DNA from: Enterococcus timonensis
Lineage (GTDB): Bacteria > Bacillota > Bacilli > Lactobacillales > Enterococcaceae
Assembly: GCF_900104595.1 (NCBI RefSeq)
Contig: NZ_FNVY01000004.1
Span: forward strand, 372,001 to 436,000
Reading direction: 5' to 3'
DNA length: 64,000 nt
Shown here: piece by piece, positions 51,724 through 60,604 of the stretch
Numbering within the stretch: position 1 is the first letter of the stretch
Layout of the letters: every line of letters begins with the position of its first letter
Translations under genes and position numbers: made by a program
The notes under the pieces: generated by a model
What the model saw: the letters and a program-made list of their open reading frames with translations, nothing else
The model's database searches: none
What the model was told of the DNA's origin: nothing

Positions 51724-51736
51724 GGTGGTTTTTGAT

Positions 51737-51988
51737 TTGTCAGATGTCAAAGAGCTGGTTTTAAATATCGCGCGTCCTTTGGTAAGTTTTCCTGATGAAG
51801 TGAGCTTAGAAGTTGTGGAGTCGGCTGATTTTTTAGAATATAATTTAGCAGTCAATCCTGAAGACTTGGGCCGCATTATCGGCAAACAAGGCCGAGTGGC
51901 TAAAGCCATTCGCACCATCGTTTACTCCGTGCGAGTAGACGGTCCAAAAAAAGTTCGCTTGAATATAATAGATCGGACCAGCAAATAA
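51737..51988 (+). CDS. khpA: RNA-binding protein KhpA (KH domain)
   Basis: 83-aa KH-domain RNA-binding protein (YlqC) that works with KhpB in cell-elongation and division control. GRIIGKQGRVAKAIR near 45-59 is the GxxG RNA-binding loop. The start is best read as TTG 51737 (MSDVKELVLNIARPLV): AAGGTGG lies 8 bases upstream, while the GTG at 51725 falls inside that RBS. Coupled to rpsP. Confidence 0.87.
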   Translation: MSDVKELVLNIARPLVSFPDEVSLEVVESADFLEYNLAVNPEDLGRIIGKQGRVAKAIRTIVYSVRVDGPKKVRLNIIDRTSK

Positions 51989-51991
51989 AAA

Positions 51992-52024
51992 GGGAGTGCA
52001 GGGAAAAACTGCACTCTTTTTTTT
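51992..52024 (+). terminator. terminator after khpA
   Basis: GAGTGCAG (51994-52001) pairs with CTGCACTC (52009-52016), then eight Ts. Confidence 0.92.
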
Positions 52025-52054
52025 GTAAATGTTTTGTAAATGAAGGAGGAATTT

Positions 52055-52579
52055 ATGGCTAACTTTTTAACAGTCGGCAATATTGTCAACACCCAAGGCC
52101 TAAAAGGCGAACTTCGCGTTATGAGCCAAACGGATTTTCCTGAGGAGCGCTTTAAAGTCGGCGCCAAACTTTTTATTGAGACGAAAACGGAAAAAATTCC
52201 TGTGACTATTAAAACCCATCGCCTGCATAAAAATTTTCAACTCGTTAGTTTTGTGGATTATCCTTCAATTAATGATGTGGAAAAATATAAAGGCACCCGC
52301 TTAGTGGTGGATGCTAGCGAATTATCTGATGATGATTTGGCTGAAGATGAATTTTACTATCACGAAATTATTGGTCTTGAAGTGATTGACGAAAATGGCC
52401 AAAATCTCGGTAAGGTTTCTGAAATTTTAGAAACAGGCGCCAATGATGTTTGGACCGTCAAAAAACCCGGCCGCAAAGATTGGTATTTACCTTACATTGA
52501 TCAAGTCGTTAAAGAAATCGATCTTGATCATGGTGTAGTCAAGATTGAAATGATGGAGGGTTTAATCGATGAAGATTGA
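52055..52579 (+). CDS. rimM: ribosome maturation factor RimM
   Basis: 174-aa 30S assembly factor with an N-terminal domain ([18 protein letters not shown], residues 5-22) and PRC-barrel C-terminal domain ([16 protein letters not shown] near 104-119; [11 protein letters not shown] near 134-144). ATG 52055 has GGAGGA; the upstream ATG at 52040 lies before the RBS. Overlaps trmD by 11 bases. Confidence 0.95.
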   Translation: MANFLTVGNIVNTQGLKGELRVMSQTDFPEERFKVGAKLFIETKTEKIPVTIKTHRLHKNFQLVSFVDYPSINDVEKYKGTRLVVDASELSDDDLAEDEFYYHEIIGLEVIDENGQNLGKVSEILETGANDVWTVKKPGRKDWYLPYIDQVVKEIDLDHGVVKIEMMEGLIDED

Positions 52580-53342
52580 CGTCTTAACCTTATTTCCCGG
52601 CATGTTTACCGGGCCCATGGGGGAGTCAATTATCGGTAAAGCACTGGAAAAAGATTTGCTCCAATTAAATTTAACGGATTTTCGCGCCTTTTCTGATAAC
52701 AAACACCACACTGTCGATGATTATCCATATGGTGGCGGAGCGGGGATGTTATTAAAAGCACAACCGATTTTTGCCGCTTTAAAAGATATTGAAGAAAAAA
52801 ATCCAGAAACAAAAAAACGAGTGATTTTACTAGATCCTGCTGGTGAACGTTTCGATCAAAAAATGGCTGAAGATTTTTCAAAAGAAGAACATTTAGTATT
52901 TATTTGTGGACATTACGAGGGTTACGACGAGCGGATTAAAACATTAGTCACTGACGAAGTTTCTCTCGGAGATTACGTATTAACGGGTGGGGAGCTGGGA
53001 GCTATGGTGATGATCGATGCCACGGTGCGCCTATTGCCAGATGTTTTAGGTAATCAAACGTCAGCGCCTAGTGATTCATTTTCCACCGGACTTTTGGAAC
53101 ATCCGCAATACACGCGGCCGCCTGAATTTAACGGCATGGAAGTGCCCTTTGTTTTACGAAATGGCAATCACGCTTTAATCGAAGAATGGCAACTAAAAGA
53201 ATCTTTACGGAAAACGAAAACGCGCCGGCCAGATCTTTTAGAAAAAATTGAACTGACGAAACAAATGAAAAAATTATTACATGAAATTAAACGTGAAGAA
53301 GATTTAGAAAAGAATCCGGAAAAAGTTGATCCAGAAATGTAA
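52569..53342 (+). CDS. trmD: tRNA (guanine37-N1)-methyltransferase
   Basis: 257-aa SPOUT-fold enzyme that methylates G37 next to the anticodon, preventing frameshifts. [33 protein letters not shown] near 53-69, [12 protein letters not shown] near 111-122 and [15 protein letters not shown] near 131-145 (SAM knot) are conserved. GGAGGG lies upstream, inside rimM, so the two are translationally coupled. Confidence 0.97.
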   Translation: MKIDVLTLFPGMFTGPMGESIIGKALEKDLLQLNLTDFRAFSDNKHHTVDDYPYGGGAGMLLKAQPIFAALKDIEEKNPETKKRVILLDPAGERFDQKMAEDFSKEEHLVFICGHYEGYDERIKTLVTDEVSLGDYVLTGGELGAMVMIDATVRLLPDVLGNQTSAPSDSFSTGLLEHPQYTRPPEFNGMEVPFVLRNGNHALIEEWQLKESLRKTKTRRPDLLEKIELTKQMKKLLHEIKREEDLEKNPEKVDPEM

Positions 53343-53348
53343 ATCTGC

Positions 53349-53460
53349 TTTACATCGGGCTTTACTTTATGATAAACTGAGAACTTGAGTGGGCGACACT
53401 CATCAATTACGATATTCCGCTGGAGTGCAAACTTTAATGAATGTTGGGAATAAAGGAGAG
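53349..53460 (+). promoter_or_regulatory. rplS promoter and L19 leader-like region
   Basis: TTTACA at 53349 with a TATGATAAACT -10 region near 53369-53379. The ~75-base leader contains GAGTGGGCGACACTC and ATATTCCGCTGGAGTGCAAAC pieces (given in parts) resembling Firmicute L19 leaders that bind L19 for autoregulation. Fold not verified. Confidence 0.45.
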
Positions 53461-53466
53461 GATTAA

Positions 53467-53814
53467 ATGAATCCATTAATCGCAGAATTAACAAAAGAAC
53501 AATTACGCAGTGATCTACCAGCTTTTCGCCCAGGGGACACCGTACGCGTTCATGCAAAAGTAGTCGAAGGAACACGGGAACGGATCCAGTTGTTTGAAGG
53601 CGTAGTTATTAAACGTCGTGGCGCTGGTATCTCAGAAACTTACACAGTTCGTAAAATTTCTAACGGTGTTGGCGTGGAAAGAACTTTCCCACTACACACA
53701 CCACGTGTTGCTAAATTAGAAGTTGTCCGTTTTGGTAAAGTTCGTCGTGCTAAATTGTACTACTTACGTGCCTTACACGGTAAAGCTGCCCGGATCAAAG
53801 AAGTCCGTCGTTAA
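53467..53814 (+). CDS. rplS: 50S ribosomal protein L19
   Basis: 115-aa ribosomal protein at the 30S-50S interface. [20 protein letters not shown] near 19-38, [12 protein letters not shown] near 40-51 and the [10 protein letters not shown]-terminal region are diagnostic. RBS AAAGGAGAGG before the ATG. Highest-quality codon use in the window, typical of a highly expressed gene. Confidence 0.97.
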   Translation: MNPLIAELTKEQLRSDLPAFRPGDTVRVHAKVVEGTRERIQLFEGVVIKRRGAGISETYTVRKISNGVGVERTFPLHTPRVAKLEVVRFGKVRRAKLYYLRALHGKAARIKEVRR

Positions 53815-53830
53815 GCTTTCATTATTTAAA

Positions 53831-53868
53831 AAGAGAAGAACCGCTGAGAAATCAGCGGTTCTTTTTTT
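53831..53868 (+). terminator. terminator after rplS
   Basis: AAGAACCGCTGA pairs with TCAGCGGTTCTT around GAAA, then TTTTT. Confidence 0.93.
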
Positions 53869-53959
53869 GTCGTTGTTATTTTATTTTGAGAAAATCCTAC
53901 ATTGCAATATTAAATAGAACATCAATATTCATGGTACTTCGGGAGTCCCCCCTTAATAA

Positions 53960-54040
53960 ATTGTAGCATATGCAATTGACCAACCAGAAGATGTAAATGT
54001 AAATGAATTTACAGTAGGACCAACGAATCAACCATGGTAA
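53960..54040 (+). pseudogene. possible 3' remnant of a lost gene
   Basis: The frame after two stop codons reads AIDQPEDVNVNEFTVGPTNQP then W-stop. It has a protein-like composition with no start codon or RBS of its own. The rest of the 317-base gap between rplS and the oxidoreductase gene contains the terminator and nothing else that I can identify. Confidence 0.3.
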
Positions 54041-54131
54041 ATTCATTTCAAGTAATAACTATTGTAAAAAATTTTATGGGCATTTCTAATTTTGAGCCAA
54101 AAAAAAGGAGTAGAAATTCTACTCCGAAAAA

Positions 54132-55238
54132 TTAAATATTTGGTATGGAACGATAACGTTGATCTAAAAATTTAAATAATGGGGTGGCAAACGAAGTATA
54201 AGATAGCGCATCGGCAAAGTCGCCGCTAAACATGGCTGGATCATTATTTGTAGCTAATTTTAATGGCCAAGTTGGATCGAACAATAATTGTTGACCTACC
54301 GCTACAAATTCTGCGTCGGTTAAAACATTTTCTACATCAGTCCGGGTGCGGACGCCACCAACGCCAACTAGTGGCATCTTACCTTGAATTGCTTCATGAA
54401 TATAGGCTAACATCGAATTTTCTTGATACGCTTTATCTTGCGCAAGGCGATCGTAAGTATTCAGGGATAAATGCAAGTAATCTAATTTAGTTTCCCGCAA
54501 CTTGGTCATCAACCATAAAGTATCAGCAAAACGAATTCCCGGTGTTTCAAATTCTTCAGAGGAAAAACGGTAGCCGACGATAAATGGTTTTATTGCGTAA
54601 TTTTTTACAGCCTCAAAAACACAATCCAATAATTCAGCGATAAATGTATATCTTTGTTCAAGATCGCCACCATATTTATCAGTCCGCCGATTCGAATGAG
54701 GAGAGAAAAATTGTTGAATCAAATACGTATTAGCACCGTGCAATTCAATGCCGTCGAAGCCTGCTTGAATCGCCCGCCGTGTAGCTTCACCGAAAGCCTT
54801 GATCGTGGCCTGAATTTCGTCAATGGTAAGAGCGCGAGGAATTTCAGCGTCTGGTCGTAGGGCGGCTATTGCACTTGCCGAAACGGGTTGAATACCCGAT
54901 AAAGTTGCTGAGTGAGTCATTCGGCCACCGTGAAAAATTTGGATAATTGCTTTGGCGCCTTCAGCTTTGATAGCGCTGGCTAATAAAGTTAACTCTGGCA
55001 ACATTTCATCATCAGCGATGCTGAGTTCCCCCGGCCAACCTTTACCGATTGCTTCCACATTGGCAGCGCCAGTAATTACTGCGCCCAATCCTTTTGAACG
55101 TTGGGCATAGTAGTTGATTTCATTTTCGGTAATGGTCCCATTATAAAAACTCTGGCTAGTAGTCATTGGTGCCATCATTAGTCGATTTTTCAGAGTAACG
55201 CCAGATGGTAAAGTTAAAGATTGATCAAATGAAATCAT
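54132..55238 (-). CDS. old yellow enzyme-type NADH-dependent flavin oxidoreductase
   Basis: 368-aa FMN enzyme reducing activated double bonds (enoates, quinones, some nitro compounds). TIM-barrel features: LPSGVTLKNRLMMAPMTT near 10-27, IQIFHGGR near 107-114 and GFDGIELHGANTYLIQQFFSPHSN near 161-184, followed by RRTDKYGG. The start at 55238 has GGAGGC upstream; the longer frame to 55325 crosses a promoter/operator region. A divergent LysR gene is the probable regulator. Confidence 0.92.
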   Translation of the reverse strand: MISFDQSLTLPSGVTLKNRLMMAPMTTSQSFYNGTITENEINYYAQRSKGLGAVITGAANVEAIGKGWPGELSIADDEMLPELTLLASAIKAEGAKAIIQIFHGGRMTHSATLSGIQPVSASAIAALRPDAEIPRALTIDEIQATIKAFGEATRRAIQAGFDGIELHGANTYLIQQFFSPHSNRRTDKYGGDLEQRYTFIAELLDCVFEAVKNYAIKPFIVGYRFSSEEFETPGIRFADTLWLMTKLRETKLDYLHLSLNTYDRLAQDKAYQENSMLAYIHEAIQGKMPLVGVGGVRTRTDVENVLTDAEFVAVGQQLLFDPTWPLKLATNNDPAMFSGDFADALSYTSFATPLFKFLDQRYRSIPNI

Positions 55239-55265
55239 GAAATAGCCTCCATAAAATAAAATTTG

Positions 55266-55282
55266 CCTTACATATTGTAAGG
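55266..55282. promoter_or_regulatory. operator-like palindrome between OYE and LysR genes
   Basis: CCTTACA-TAT-TGTAAGG, with 7-base arms, contains the T-N11-A pattern used by LysR-type regulators, and lies between the divergent starts. Confidence 0.5.
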
Positions 55283-55387
55283 TGCTATCTTTAACATACG
55301 CTGATGAAAATTTGATGTCAAACATCCTGTATCTGTTTTAATTTGGAGACAGGGAGATAAATAAAAATCGGTGACGGAGGATTAGAG

Positions 55388-56287
55388 ATGGAAATTCGCT
55401 TATTAAAATATTTTTCTGTGATTGCTCAAGAAGGAACCATTTCTCAAGCAGCCGAAGTATTGCACATTACACAACCGACATTAAGCCGCCAATTAAAAGA
55501 ATTGGAAGATGAATTGGGGACGGCATTATTTATCCGCGAAAAAAGGAAAATGGTCTTAACTGAAGCCGGGCGCTTTTTAAAAAGTCGTGCTGAAGAAATT
55601 TTGAGTTTAGCAGATCAAACACAACGAGAATTTGAAAATCGCCGGAAACAATTATTTAGCGGGCACTTTACAATTGGTTGTGTCGAAGCAGATAATTCCG
55701 ACACGTTAGCTATGATGTTAGAAGAGATGGTTAGCGATTATCCGGAGGTGCATTTTCATATTCATAGCGGTACCGGCGATGATATTACGGATCGATTGGA
55801 TAAAGGGCTGTTGGATTTGGCGATTTTACTGGAGCCGGTTTCCACAGATAAGTATGAAACAATTATTTTACCGCGGAAAGAAAAATGGGGCTTGTTAACT
55901 TCTGTTGATTCCTTTCTTTCTCAAAAAGATGAGTTGACGAAAGAAGATGTTCAAGGGATTCCCTTGTTAATTTCCAGAAGGCCTGAAGTTCAAGAATTAT
56001 TTGGTGAGTGGTTAGGCGTTGATACTGAAAAACTGCCGATTGTCGGCACATTTTATTTAATTTTTAATGTCTTTTCGTTAGTTGAAAATAGAGTAGGATC
56101 GGCGCTGACAATTGAAGGCGCTGTTTCCAATCGAAATATTGAGACGATTAAGTTTATGCCCTTGGCACCAGAAATAGAAACCAATTGTGTATTAGTTTGG
56201 AAAAAGAATCGCGTCATGTCGCCCGTTGTTATGGAATTTATTAAGCGATTCAAGGAATCTTTTCCGGAAAATGAAAATAATAAATAA
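55388..56287 (+). CDS. LysR family transcriptional regulator
   Basis: 299-aa regulator. The N-terminal winged HTH is canonical (MEIRLLKYFSVIAQEGTISQAAEVLHITQPTLSRQ, residues 1-35, described rather than claimed as a unique motif), with a linker helix and a C-terminal effector-binding domain (FTIGCVEADNSDTL near 95-108). RBS GGAGGA. Divergent from the flavin oxidoreductase, which is the likely target together with its own gene. Confidence 0.92.
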   Translation: MEIRLLKYFSVIAQEGTISQAAEVLHITQPTLSRQLKELEDELGTALFIREKRKMVLTEAGRFLKSRAEEILSLADQTQREFENRRKQLFSGHFTIGCVEADNSDTLAMMLEEMVSDYPEVHFHIHSGTGDDITDRLDKGLLDLAILLEPVSTDKYETIILPRKEKWGLLTSVDSFLSQKDELTKEDVQGIPLLISRRPEVQELFGEWLGVDTEKLPIVGTFYLIFNVFSLVENRVGSALTIEGAVSNRNIETIKFMPLAPEIETNCVLVWKKNRVMSPVVMEFIKRFKESFPENENNK

Positions 56288-56296
56288 AATTCAGTT

Positions 56297-56333
56297 AAGC
56301 TGCCTCGTAGTTTTTTACCAGGCAGCTTTTTTG
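56297..56333 (+). terminator. terminator after LysR gene
   Basis: AAGCTGCCT pairs with AGGCAGCTT around CGTAGTTTTTTACC, followed by TTTTT. Confidence 0.88.
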
Positions 56334-56496
56334 CGGTCTAAAATTGAAGTTGAATCGCCAGATAATATTTCATAAAAAAGTTAGTAAGCTTTAAAATAAT
56401 GCCTTATAAGCATAGAGGGCGAATTGTTTAAGCATTATACATCAGTCACTGCACCGACTACAATAAGAAATATAGAAAAGCTAAGAAGGTGAAAAG

Positions 56497-57024
56497 ATGA
56501 CTGCTGTACTTTATTTTTCAAGGGCAGATGAAAATTTGATCAACGGGAAACCGGAAAAGTTAACAAAAGGAAATACGCAAATCGTAGCTGAAAAAATCGC
56601 CTTAAAATTAGGCTGTCAGTCCTATTGTATTGAACCCGCTGTGCCATATCCTAATAATTATCAGGATACGGTTGGTCGAGCCAAAAAAGAAAAAAACAGC
56701 CAATATTATCCTGAACTAAAAGAAATTTCTTTAGATTTAAGCCAGGAAAAAAATATTTTTTTAGGTTTTCCAAATTGGTGGGGGACTTATCCTCGGGTTA
56801 TAGCAAGTTTTCTGCGGGATTATTCCATGGATGGAAAAATGATTTATCCATTTTGCACCCACGAAGGTTCGGCATTTGGTAATAGCTTAGCCGATTTGAA
56901 AAAAACTTGTCCTAAAAGTGTGATTCAAACCGGTTTATCGGTGCAAGGATCGCGAGTAGCGAAATCTGATGAAGCAGTGAAAAATTGGCTATGTCAGTAT
57001 TATTGTAATCAAAAAGATATTTAG
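56497..57024 (+). CDS. flavodoxin-like protein
   Basis: 175-aa FMN-binding protein of the flavodoxin_4 type. VLYFSRADENLINGKPEKLTKGNTQIVAE (N-terminal FMN phosphate region, residues 4-32, in which the FSR-x-GNT pattern is the key), FLGFPNWWGTYPRVIASFL near 87-105 and FCTHEGSAFGNS near 118-129 are typical. Co-oriented with the two small enzymes that follow (16 bp and 15 bp gaps), probably one operon. Electron donor/acceptor unknown. Confidence 0.85.
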   Translation: MTAVLYFSRADENLINGKPEKLTKGNTQIVAEKIALKLGCQSYCIEPAVPYPNNYQDTVGRAKKEKNSQYYPELKEISLDLSQEKNIFLGFPNWWGTYPRVIASFLRDYSMDGKMIYPFCTHEGSAFGNSLADLKKTCPKSVIQTGLSVQGSRVAKSDEAVKNWLCQYYCNQKDI

Positions 57025-57039
57025 GGGAGGAAGATTATT

Positions 57040-57375
57040 ATGGTAAAAAAACAAACAGCAGGTAGAGATAATTTAGGAGATTTCGCTCCGAAGTTCGCCC
57101 AATTAAATGATGATGTATTATTTGGTGAAGTGTGGTCACGGGAAAGTGAATTGCCTCTTCATCAAAGAAGTTTAGTTACAATTTCTGCTTTGATTTCAGG
57201 TGGAAATTTTGAACAATTACCAGCGCATTTAAAAATGGGGAAAGAAAATGGGATTACCGAAAAAGAAATTTCAGAAGTGATTACCCATTTGGCGTTTTAT
57301 GTCGGTTGGCCAAAAGCTTGGTCGGCGTTTAATTTGGCAAAAGAAATTTATCAAACGGATGTCAATCAAGATTAA
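57040..57375 (+). CDS. carboxymuconolactone decarboxylase (AhpD-like) family protein
   Basis: 111-aa all-helical CMD-domain protein. LPLHQRSLVTISALISGGNFEQLPAHLKMGKENGITEKEI (about residues 38-77) is diagnostic, and EVITHLAFYVGWPKAWSAF is the second helix pair. No CxxC motif is seen, so peroxidase activity like AhpD is unlikely; a lactone or quinone substrate is more plausible (inference). RBS GGGGAGG. Confidence 0.85.
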   Translation: MVKKQTAGRDNLGDFAPKFAQLNDDVLFGEVWSRESELPLHQRSLVTISALISGGNFEQLPAHLKMGKENGITEKEISEVITHLAFYVGWPKAWSAFNLAKEIYQTDVNQD

Positions 57376-57390
57376 TAGGAGGAAATGATT

Positions 57391-57807
57391 ATGGCAAAAT
57401 TTGAAGAAATAAAAAATGGTGTGATTTTTCCAGTTGGCGAAAAAAATGATGCTTTTGCAAAATATTTTAGCGGACAAAGTTATTTAGATATGTTAGTGGC
57501 CGATCCGGATATCAATGTTAGTGTCGGCAATGTGACCTTTGAACCCGGATGTCGCAATAATTGGCATATTCATCATGATGGCTATCAATTACTTCTGGTG
57601 ACCGGTGGCGAAGGTTGGTACCAAGAAGCAGGCAAAGCGCCACAATTTTTAACAGCTGGTGATGTTGTGGTGATAAAAGATGGAGTGAAACATTGGCACG
57701 GTGCCACCAAAGACAGTTGGTTTGCTCACATTGCCATTACTGCAGGTTCTACGCAGTGGTGTGAAGAAGTAACCGACGAGAGTTACGATAAATTACAAAA
57801 TAAATAA
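57391..57807 (+). CDS. cupin domain protein
   Basis: 138-aa beta-barrel protein. FEPGCRNNWHIHHDGYQLLLVTGGEGWYQ (about residues 49-77) holds the first cupin motif G-x5-H-x-H, and GDVVVIKDGVKHWHG (near 90-104) the second. These bind a metal ion. ATG 57391 is preferred (8 bases after AGGAGG) to ATG 57385. Likely co-transcribed with the flavodoxin and CMD genes. Confidence 0.88.
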   Translation: MAKFEEIKNGVIFPVGEKNDAFAKYFSGQSYLDMLVADPDINVSVGNVTFEPGCRNNWHIHHDGYQLLLVTGGEGWYQEAGKAPQFLTAGDVVVIKDGVKHWHGATKDSWFAHIAITAGSTQWCEEVTDESYDKLQNK

Positions 57808-57898
57808 AATTGAGATACTCATACAATAGAAATTAAAAAAATGCCGAGGTTCAGTAGTTAAAATATTTAAATGTGCAGGAAAATAAAGGAGATAAAAA

Positions 57899-59653
57899 AT
57901 GTTATTAGAAAAAATTCAAGGTCCAGAAGATGTAAAAAAATTATCAGATGAAGAGTTGCAAAATCTTGTGACAGAAGCAAGAGCCGCGCTCTTACAAAAA
58001 GTCAGCCATCATGGAGGACACAATGGACCTAATCTGGGCGTGGTGGAAATGACAGTAGCTATGCATTATGTATTTCATTCGCCTGTCGACAAATTTATTT
58101 TTGATGTTTCACATCAATCGTATATTCACAAAATGTTGACTGGTCGGGCCCAAGCTTTCCTCGATCCAGCGCATTATGACGATATTTCTGGTTATACAAA
58201 TCCTAAAGAAAGCCAACATGATTTATTTACTGTGGGCCACACGTCAACCTCGATTGCTTTGGCAAATGGCGTGGCGAAAGCTCGTGATTTGAAAAATGGA
58301 AATTATAACGTGGTGGCGGTAATTGGCGATGGCTCGCTTTCTGGTGGCTTGGCTTATGAAGGTTTGAATAATGTGGTAGAACAAGGAACCAATACTATTG
58401 TGATCGTCAATGATAATAATCAATCGATTGCTAAAAATCATGGGGGACTGTATAAAAATCTCCGGGACTTAAGAGAATCCAATGGGCAAGCGGAAAATAA
58501 TTTCTTTAAAGCAATTGGTTTTGAGTATCATTATTTAGATAACGGTAACGACTTAAAAGCTTTAATTCAATTATTTCAAGAAGTAAAAGACAGTGATCAT
58601 CCTGTTTTGCTCCATATTCATACAATTAAAGGGAAAGGATTTAAATTTGCTGAGGAAAATCGCGAAGCCTTTCATGCTGGTGGTCCCTTTTGTTTAGAAA
58701 CAGGGAAATATATTTCTGACGGAAATAATCAGGCAACCTATGATTCCATTACCGCAGAATTTATGCTAGAAAAAATGGCGCAAGATCCTAAAGTAGTTGC
58801 TGTCAATGCCGGGACGCCAATGATTTTATTTACCGAAGAACAAAGAGTGCAAGCGGGGAAACAATTTGTCGATGTAGGAATCGCTGAAGAGCAAGCTGCC
58901 ACCATGACTGCCGGCTTAGCGAAAAATGGCGCCAAACCTGTTTGGGCAGTTTTTTCAACGTTCATGCAACGGAGCTATGATCAAATTTCTCATGATTTGG
59001 CTTTAAATGATTTGCCTGGAACAATTTTAGTTTATTTGGCCTCGGTAAATGGCATGAATGATGAAAGTCATTTAGGCATGTTTGATATTTCTTTTTTGAG
59101 TCATATTCCGAATTTAGTGTATTTGGCGCCAACCTCAAAAGAAGAATATTTGGCGATGTTGAATTGGTCCATCGACCAAACCGGTCATCCAGTGGCAATT
59201 CAAGTTCCCGTTGGCCCACTGAAAGAAACCGGCTTTAAAGACACCACCGATTATTCAAAATTATATCAAAATCAGGTGAGCCAAAAAGGTTCACAAGTAG
59301 CCTTAATGGGTGTTAGCAATTTTTACGGTTTGGCTGAAAAAGTCGCCGCTGCGCTTGAAAGTCAACACGGCATTAAAGCAACACTAATTAATCCTAAATT
59401 TATTTCTGGTCTAGACACGAACTTGCTTGATCAATTAAAAGCCGATCACCAATTAGTTGTGACTTTGGAAGATGGTATTGTCGATGGCGGTTATGGTCAA
59501 ACTGTCGCTAGTTATTTTGGAAATTCAAATGTGAAAGTTCAAAATTACGGTCTGGAAAAAGCATTTCATGATCGTTATAACTCAGCTGAACTTTTAGCCC
59601 AAACTGGAATTACCGTTGAAAATATTGTTGATCAAATAATTAAAGCTTTATAA
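57899..59653 (+). CDS. DXS-like transketolase family protein (thiamine-diphosphate enzyme)
   Basis: 584-aa enzyme similar to 1-deoxy-D-xylulose-5-phosphate synthase but shorter (usual 620-640). HHGGHNGPNLGVVEMTVAM near 38-56, FDVSHQSYIHKMLTGR near 66-81, the TPP motif GDGSLSGGLAYEGLNNVV (near 142-159) and C-terminal transketolase domain (DVGIAEEQAATMTAGLAKNG near 323-342). Enterococci make isoprenoids by the mevalonate route, so a true DXS is not expected; a related keto-sugar synthase is possible. RBS AAAGGAG. Confidence 0.82.
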   Translation: MLLEKIQGPEDVKKLSDEELQNLVTEARAALLQKVSHHGGHNGPNLGVVEMTVAMHYVFHSPVDKFIFDVSHQSYIHKMLTGRAQAFLDPAHYDDISGYTNPKESQHDLFTVGHTSTSIALANGVAKARDLKNGNYNVVAVIGDGSLSGGLAYEGLNNVVEQGTNTIVIVNDNNQSIAKNHGGLYKNLRDLRESNGQAENNFFKAIGFEYHYLDNGNDLKALIQLFQEVKDSDHPVLLHIHTIKGKGFKFAEENREAFHAGGPFCLETGKYISDGNNQATYDSITAEFMLEKMAQDPKVVAVNAGTPMILFTEEQRVQAGKQFVDVGIAEEQAATMTAGLAKNGAKPVWAVFSTFMQRSYDQISHDLALNDLPGTILVYLASVNGMNDESHLGMFDISFLSHIPNLVYLAPTSKEEYLAMLNWSIDQTGHPVAIQVPVGPLKETGFKDTTDYSKLYQNQVSQKGSQVALMGVSNFYGLAEKVAAALESQHGIKATLINPKFISGLDTNLLDQLKADHQLVVTLEDGIVDGGYGQTVASYFGNSNVKVQNYGLEKAFHDRYNSAELLAQTGITVENIVDQIIKAL

Positions 59654-59683
59654 AACTGAAAAACTTTTGAAATTAAATTCTTA

Positions 59684-59728
59684 AAAAAAGACCGCCCCTG
59701 TGTAAAGGACAGGTGGCGGTCTTTTTAA
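59684..59728. terminator. bidirectional terminator
   Basis: AAAAAGACCGCC-CCTGT pairs with ACAGG-T-GGCGGTCTTTTT around GTAAAGG; serves the DXS-like gene and the minus-strand channel gene. Confidence 0.9.
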
Positions 59729-59741
59729 TAGCTAAATTTTT

Positions 59742-60356
59742 TTAAGTGAAGGAATCTTTTTGTTCCGGGGGTAGATGGTGTCTTTGTTTGAGATTTTTAA
59801 TTTGATTGGGAATGACTAAGACAATTAAAGTAAGTAAAACTGAATACATCATAGCAGGTGGAAAAATAGTGAGTGCCAAAATCAAACCAATAATTTTAAT
59901 CAAAACATCGATTTGAAGCCAGTGGTTTCTTGTTTTGATTAGTTCAGCGACAAATTTTTCCTCTTGATTGGCTTTGGACAAAGTGTGGTAAGTCAAAAGA
60001 TTAGCTAGCGTGATAAAAAGAACAATCATGCCGTAAAATCCTTGGGCCGCCGTGTTATTAAAATTTTCCGAAACAAGTGACGTGGCATAGGGAAATAAAG
60101 AAGAAAAAAATAACATTACCATCGTAGCCCAGATCGTTTGTCCATTGATCCGTTTAATTTTGTACCACTCATTATGGAGATTGATCCACATTGTTCCTAA
60201 CCAAAAAAAAGATAAAGTATAGGCGAAGAAATTTTCTTTCAAGGCCCAAAATCCTGCAAGCGTCACCGGGTCGGGCTTGTTTAATTCTAAAACTAAAATA
60301 GTCATAATGATAGCTAAGACAGCATCGATAAAAGTCGTTAAACGTTCTTTATTCAT
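59742..60356 (-). CDS. TMEM175-family potassium channel-like membrane protein
   Basis: 204-aa membrane protein with six hydrophobic segments. RLTTFIDAVLAIIMTILVLEL (residues 5-25, described as 21 residues of the first segment) carries the family's R..F.DA..AI..T pattern, which lines the pore. Prokaryotic TMEM175 proteins form tetrameric cation channels. ATG 60356 has GGAG at 7 bases; the open frame continues to a GTG that overlaps the promoter. Confidence 0.85.
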   Translation of the reverse strand: MNKERLTTFIDAVLAIIMTILVLELNKPDPVTLAGFWALKENFFAYTLSFFWLGTMWINLHNEWYKIKRINGQTIWATMVMLFFSSLFPYATSLVSENFNNTAAQGFYGMIVLFITLANLLTYHTLSKANQEEKFVAELIKTRNHWLQIDVLIKIIGLILALTIFPPAMMYSVLLTLIVLVIPNQIKNLKQRHHLPPEQKDSFT

Positions 60357-60410
60357 CTTCGGGCTCCAATCTATTTTTAATTGCTGGGTCGACGCATTTG
60401 TCGGCACTTT

Positions 60411-60440
60411 ATTATAGCGCTTCTTTAAATGATTGTATAA
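60411..60440 (-). promoter_or_regulatory. promoter of the TMEM175-like gene
   Basis: On the minus strand TTATAC (60440-60435), 18 bases, TATAAT (60416-60411), about 55 bases before ATG 60356. Confidence 0.6.
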
Positions 60441-60604
60441 GTTAAAGCGACGGTCTTGTTGAGTAAAAATGCTTTTTAGGCATAATTAGAAAGTTAGCTA
60501 AGGGATTATATTGTACAAATGAAGAAATCAAAATTAAAATACTTGCTATAGAGTCCACTCGAGGGTTTATGCTTAGTTTGTTAAGAAAAAAAGGAGGAAG
60601 AAAA

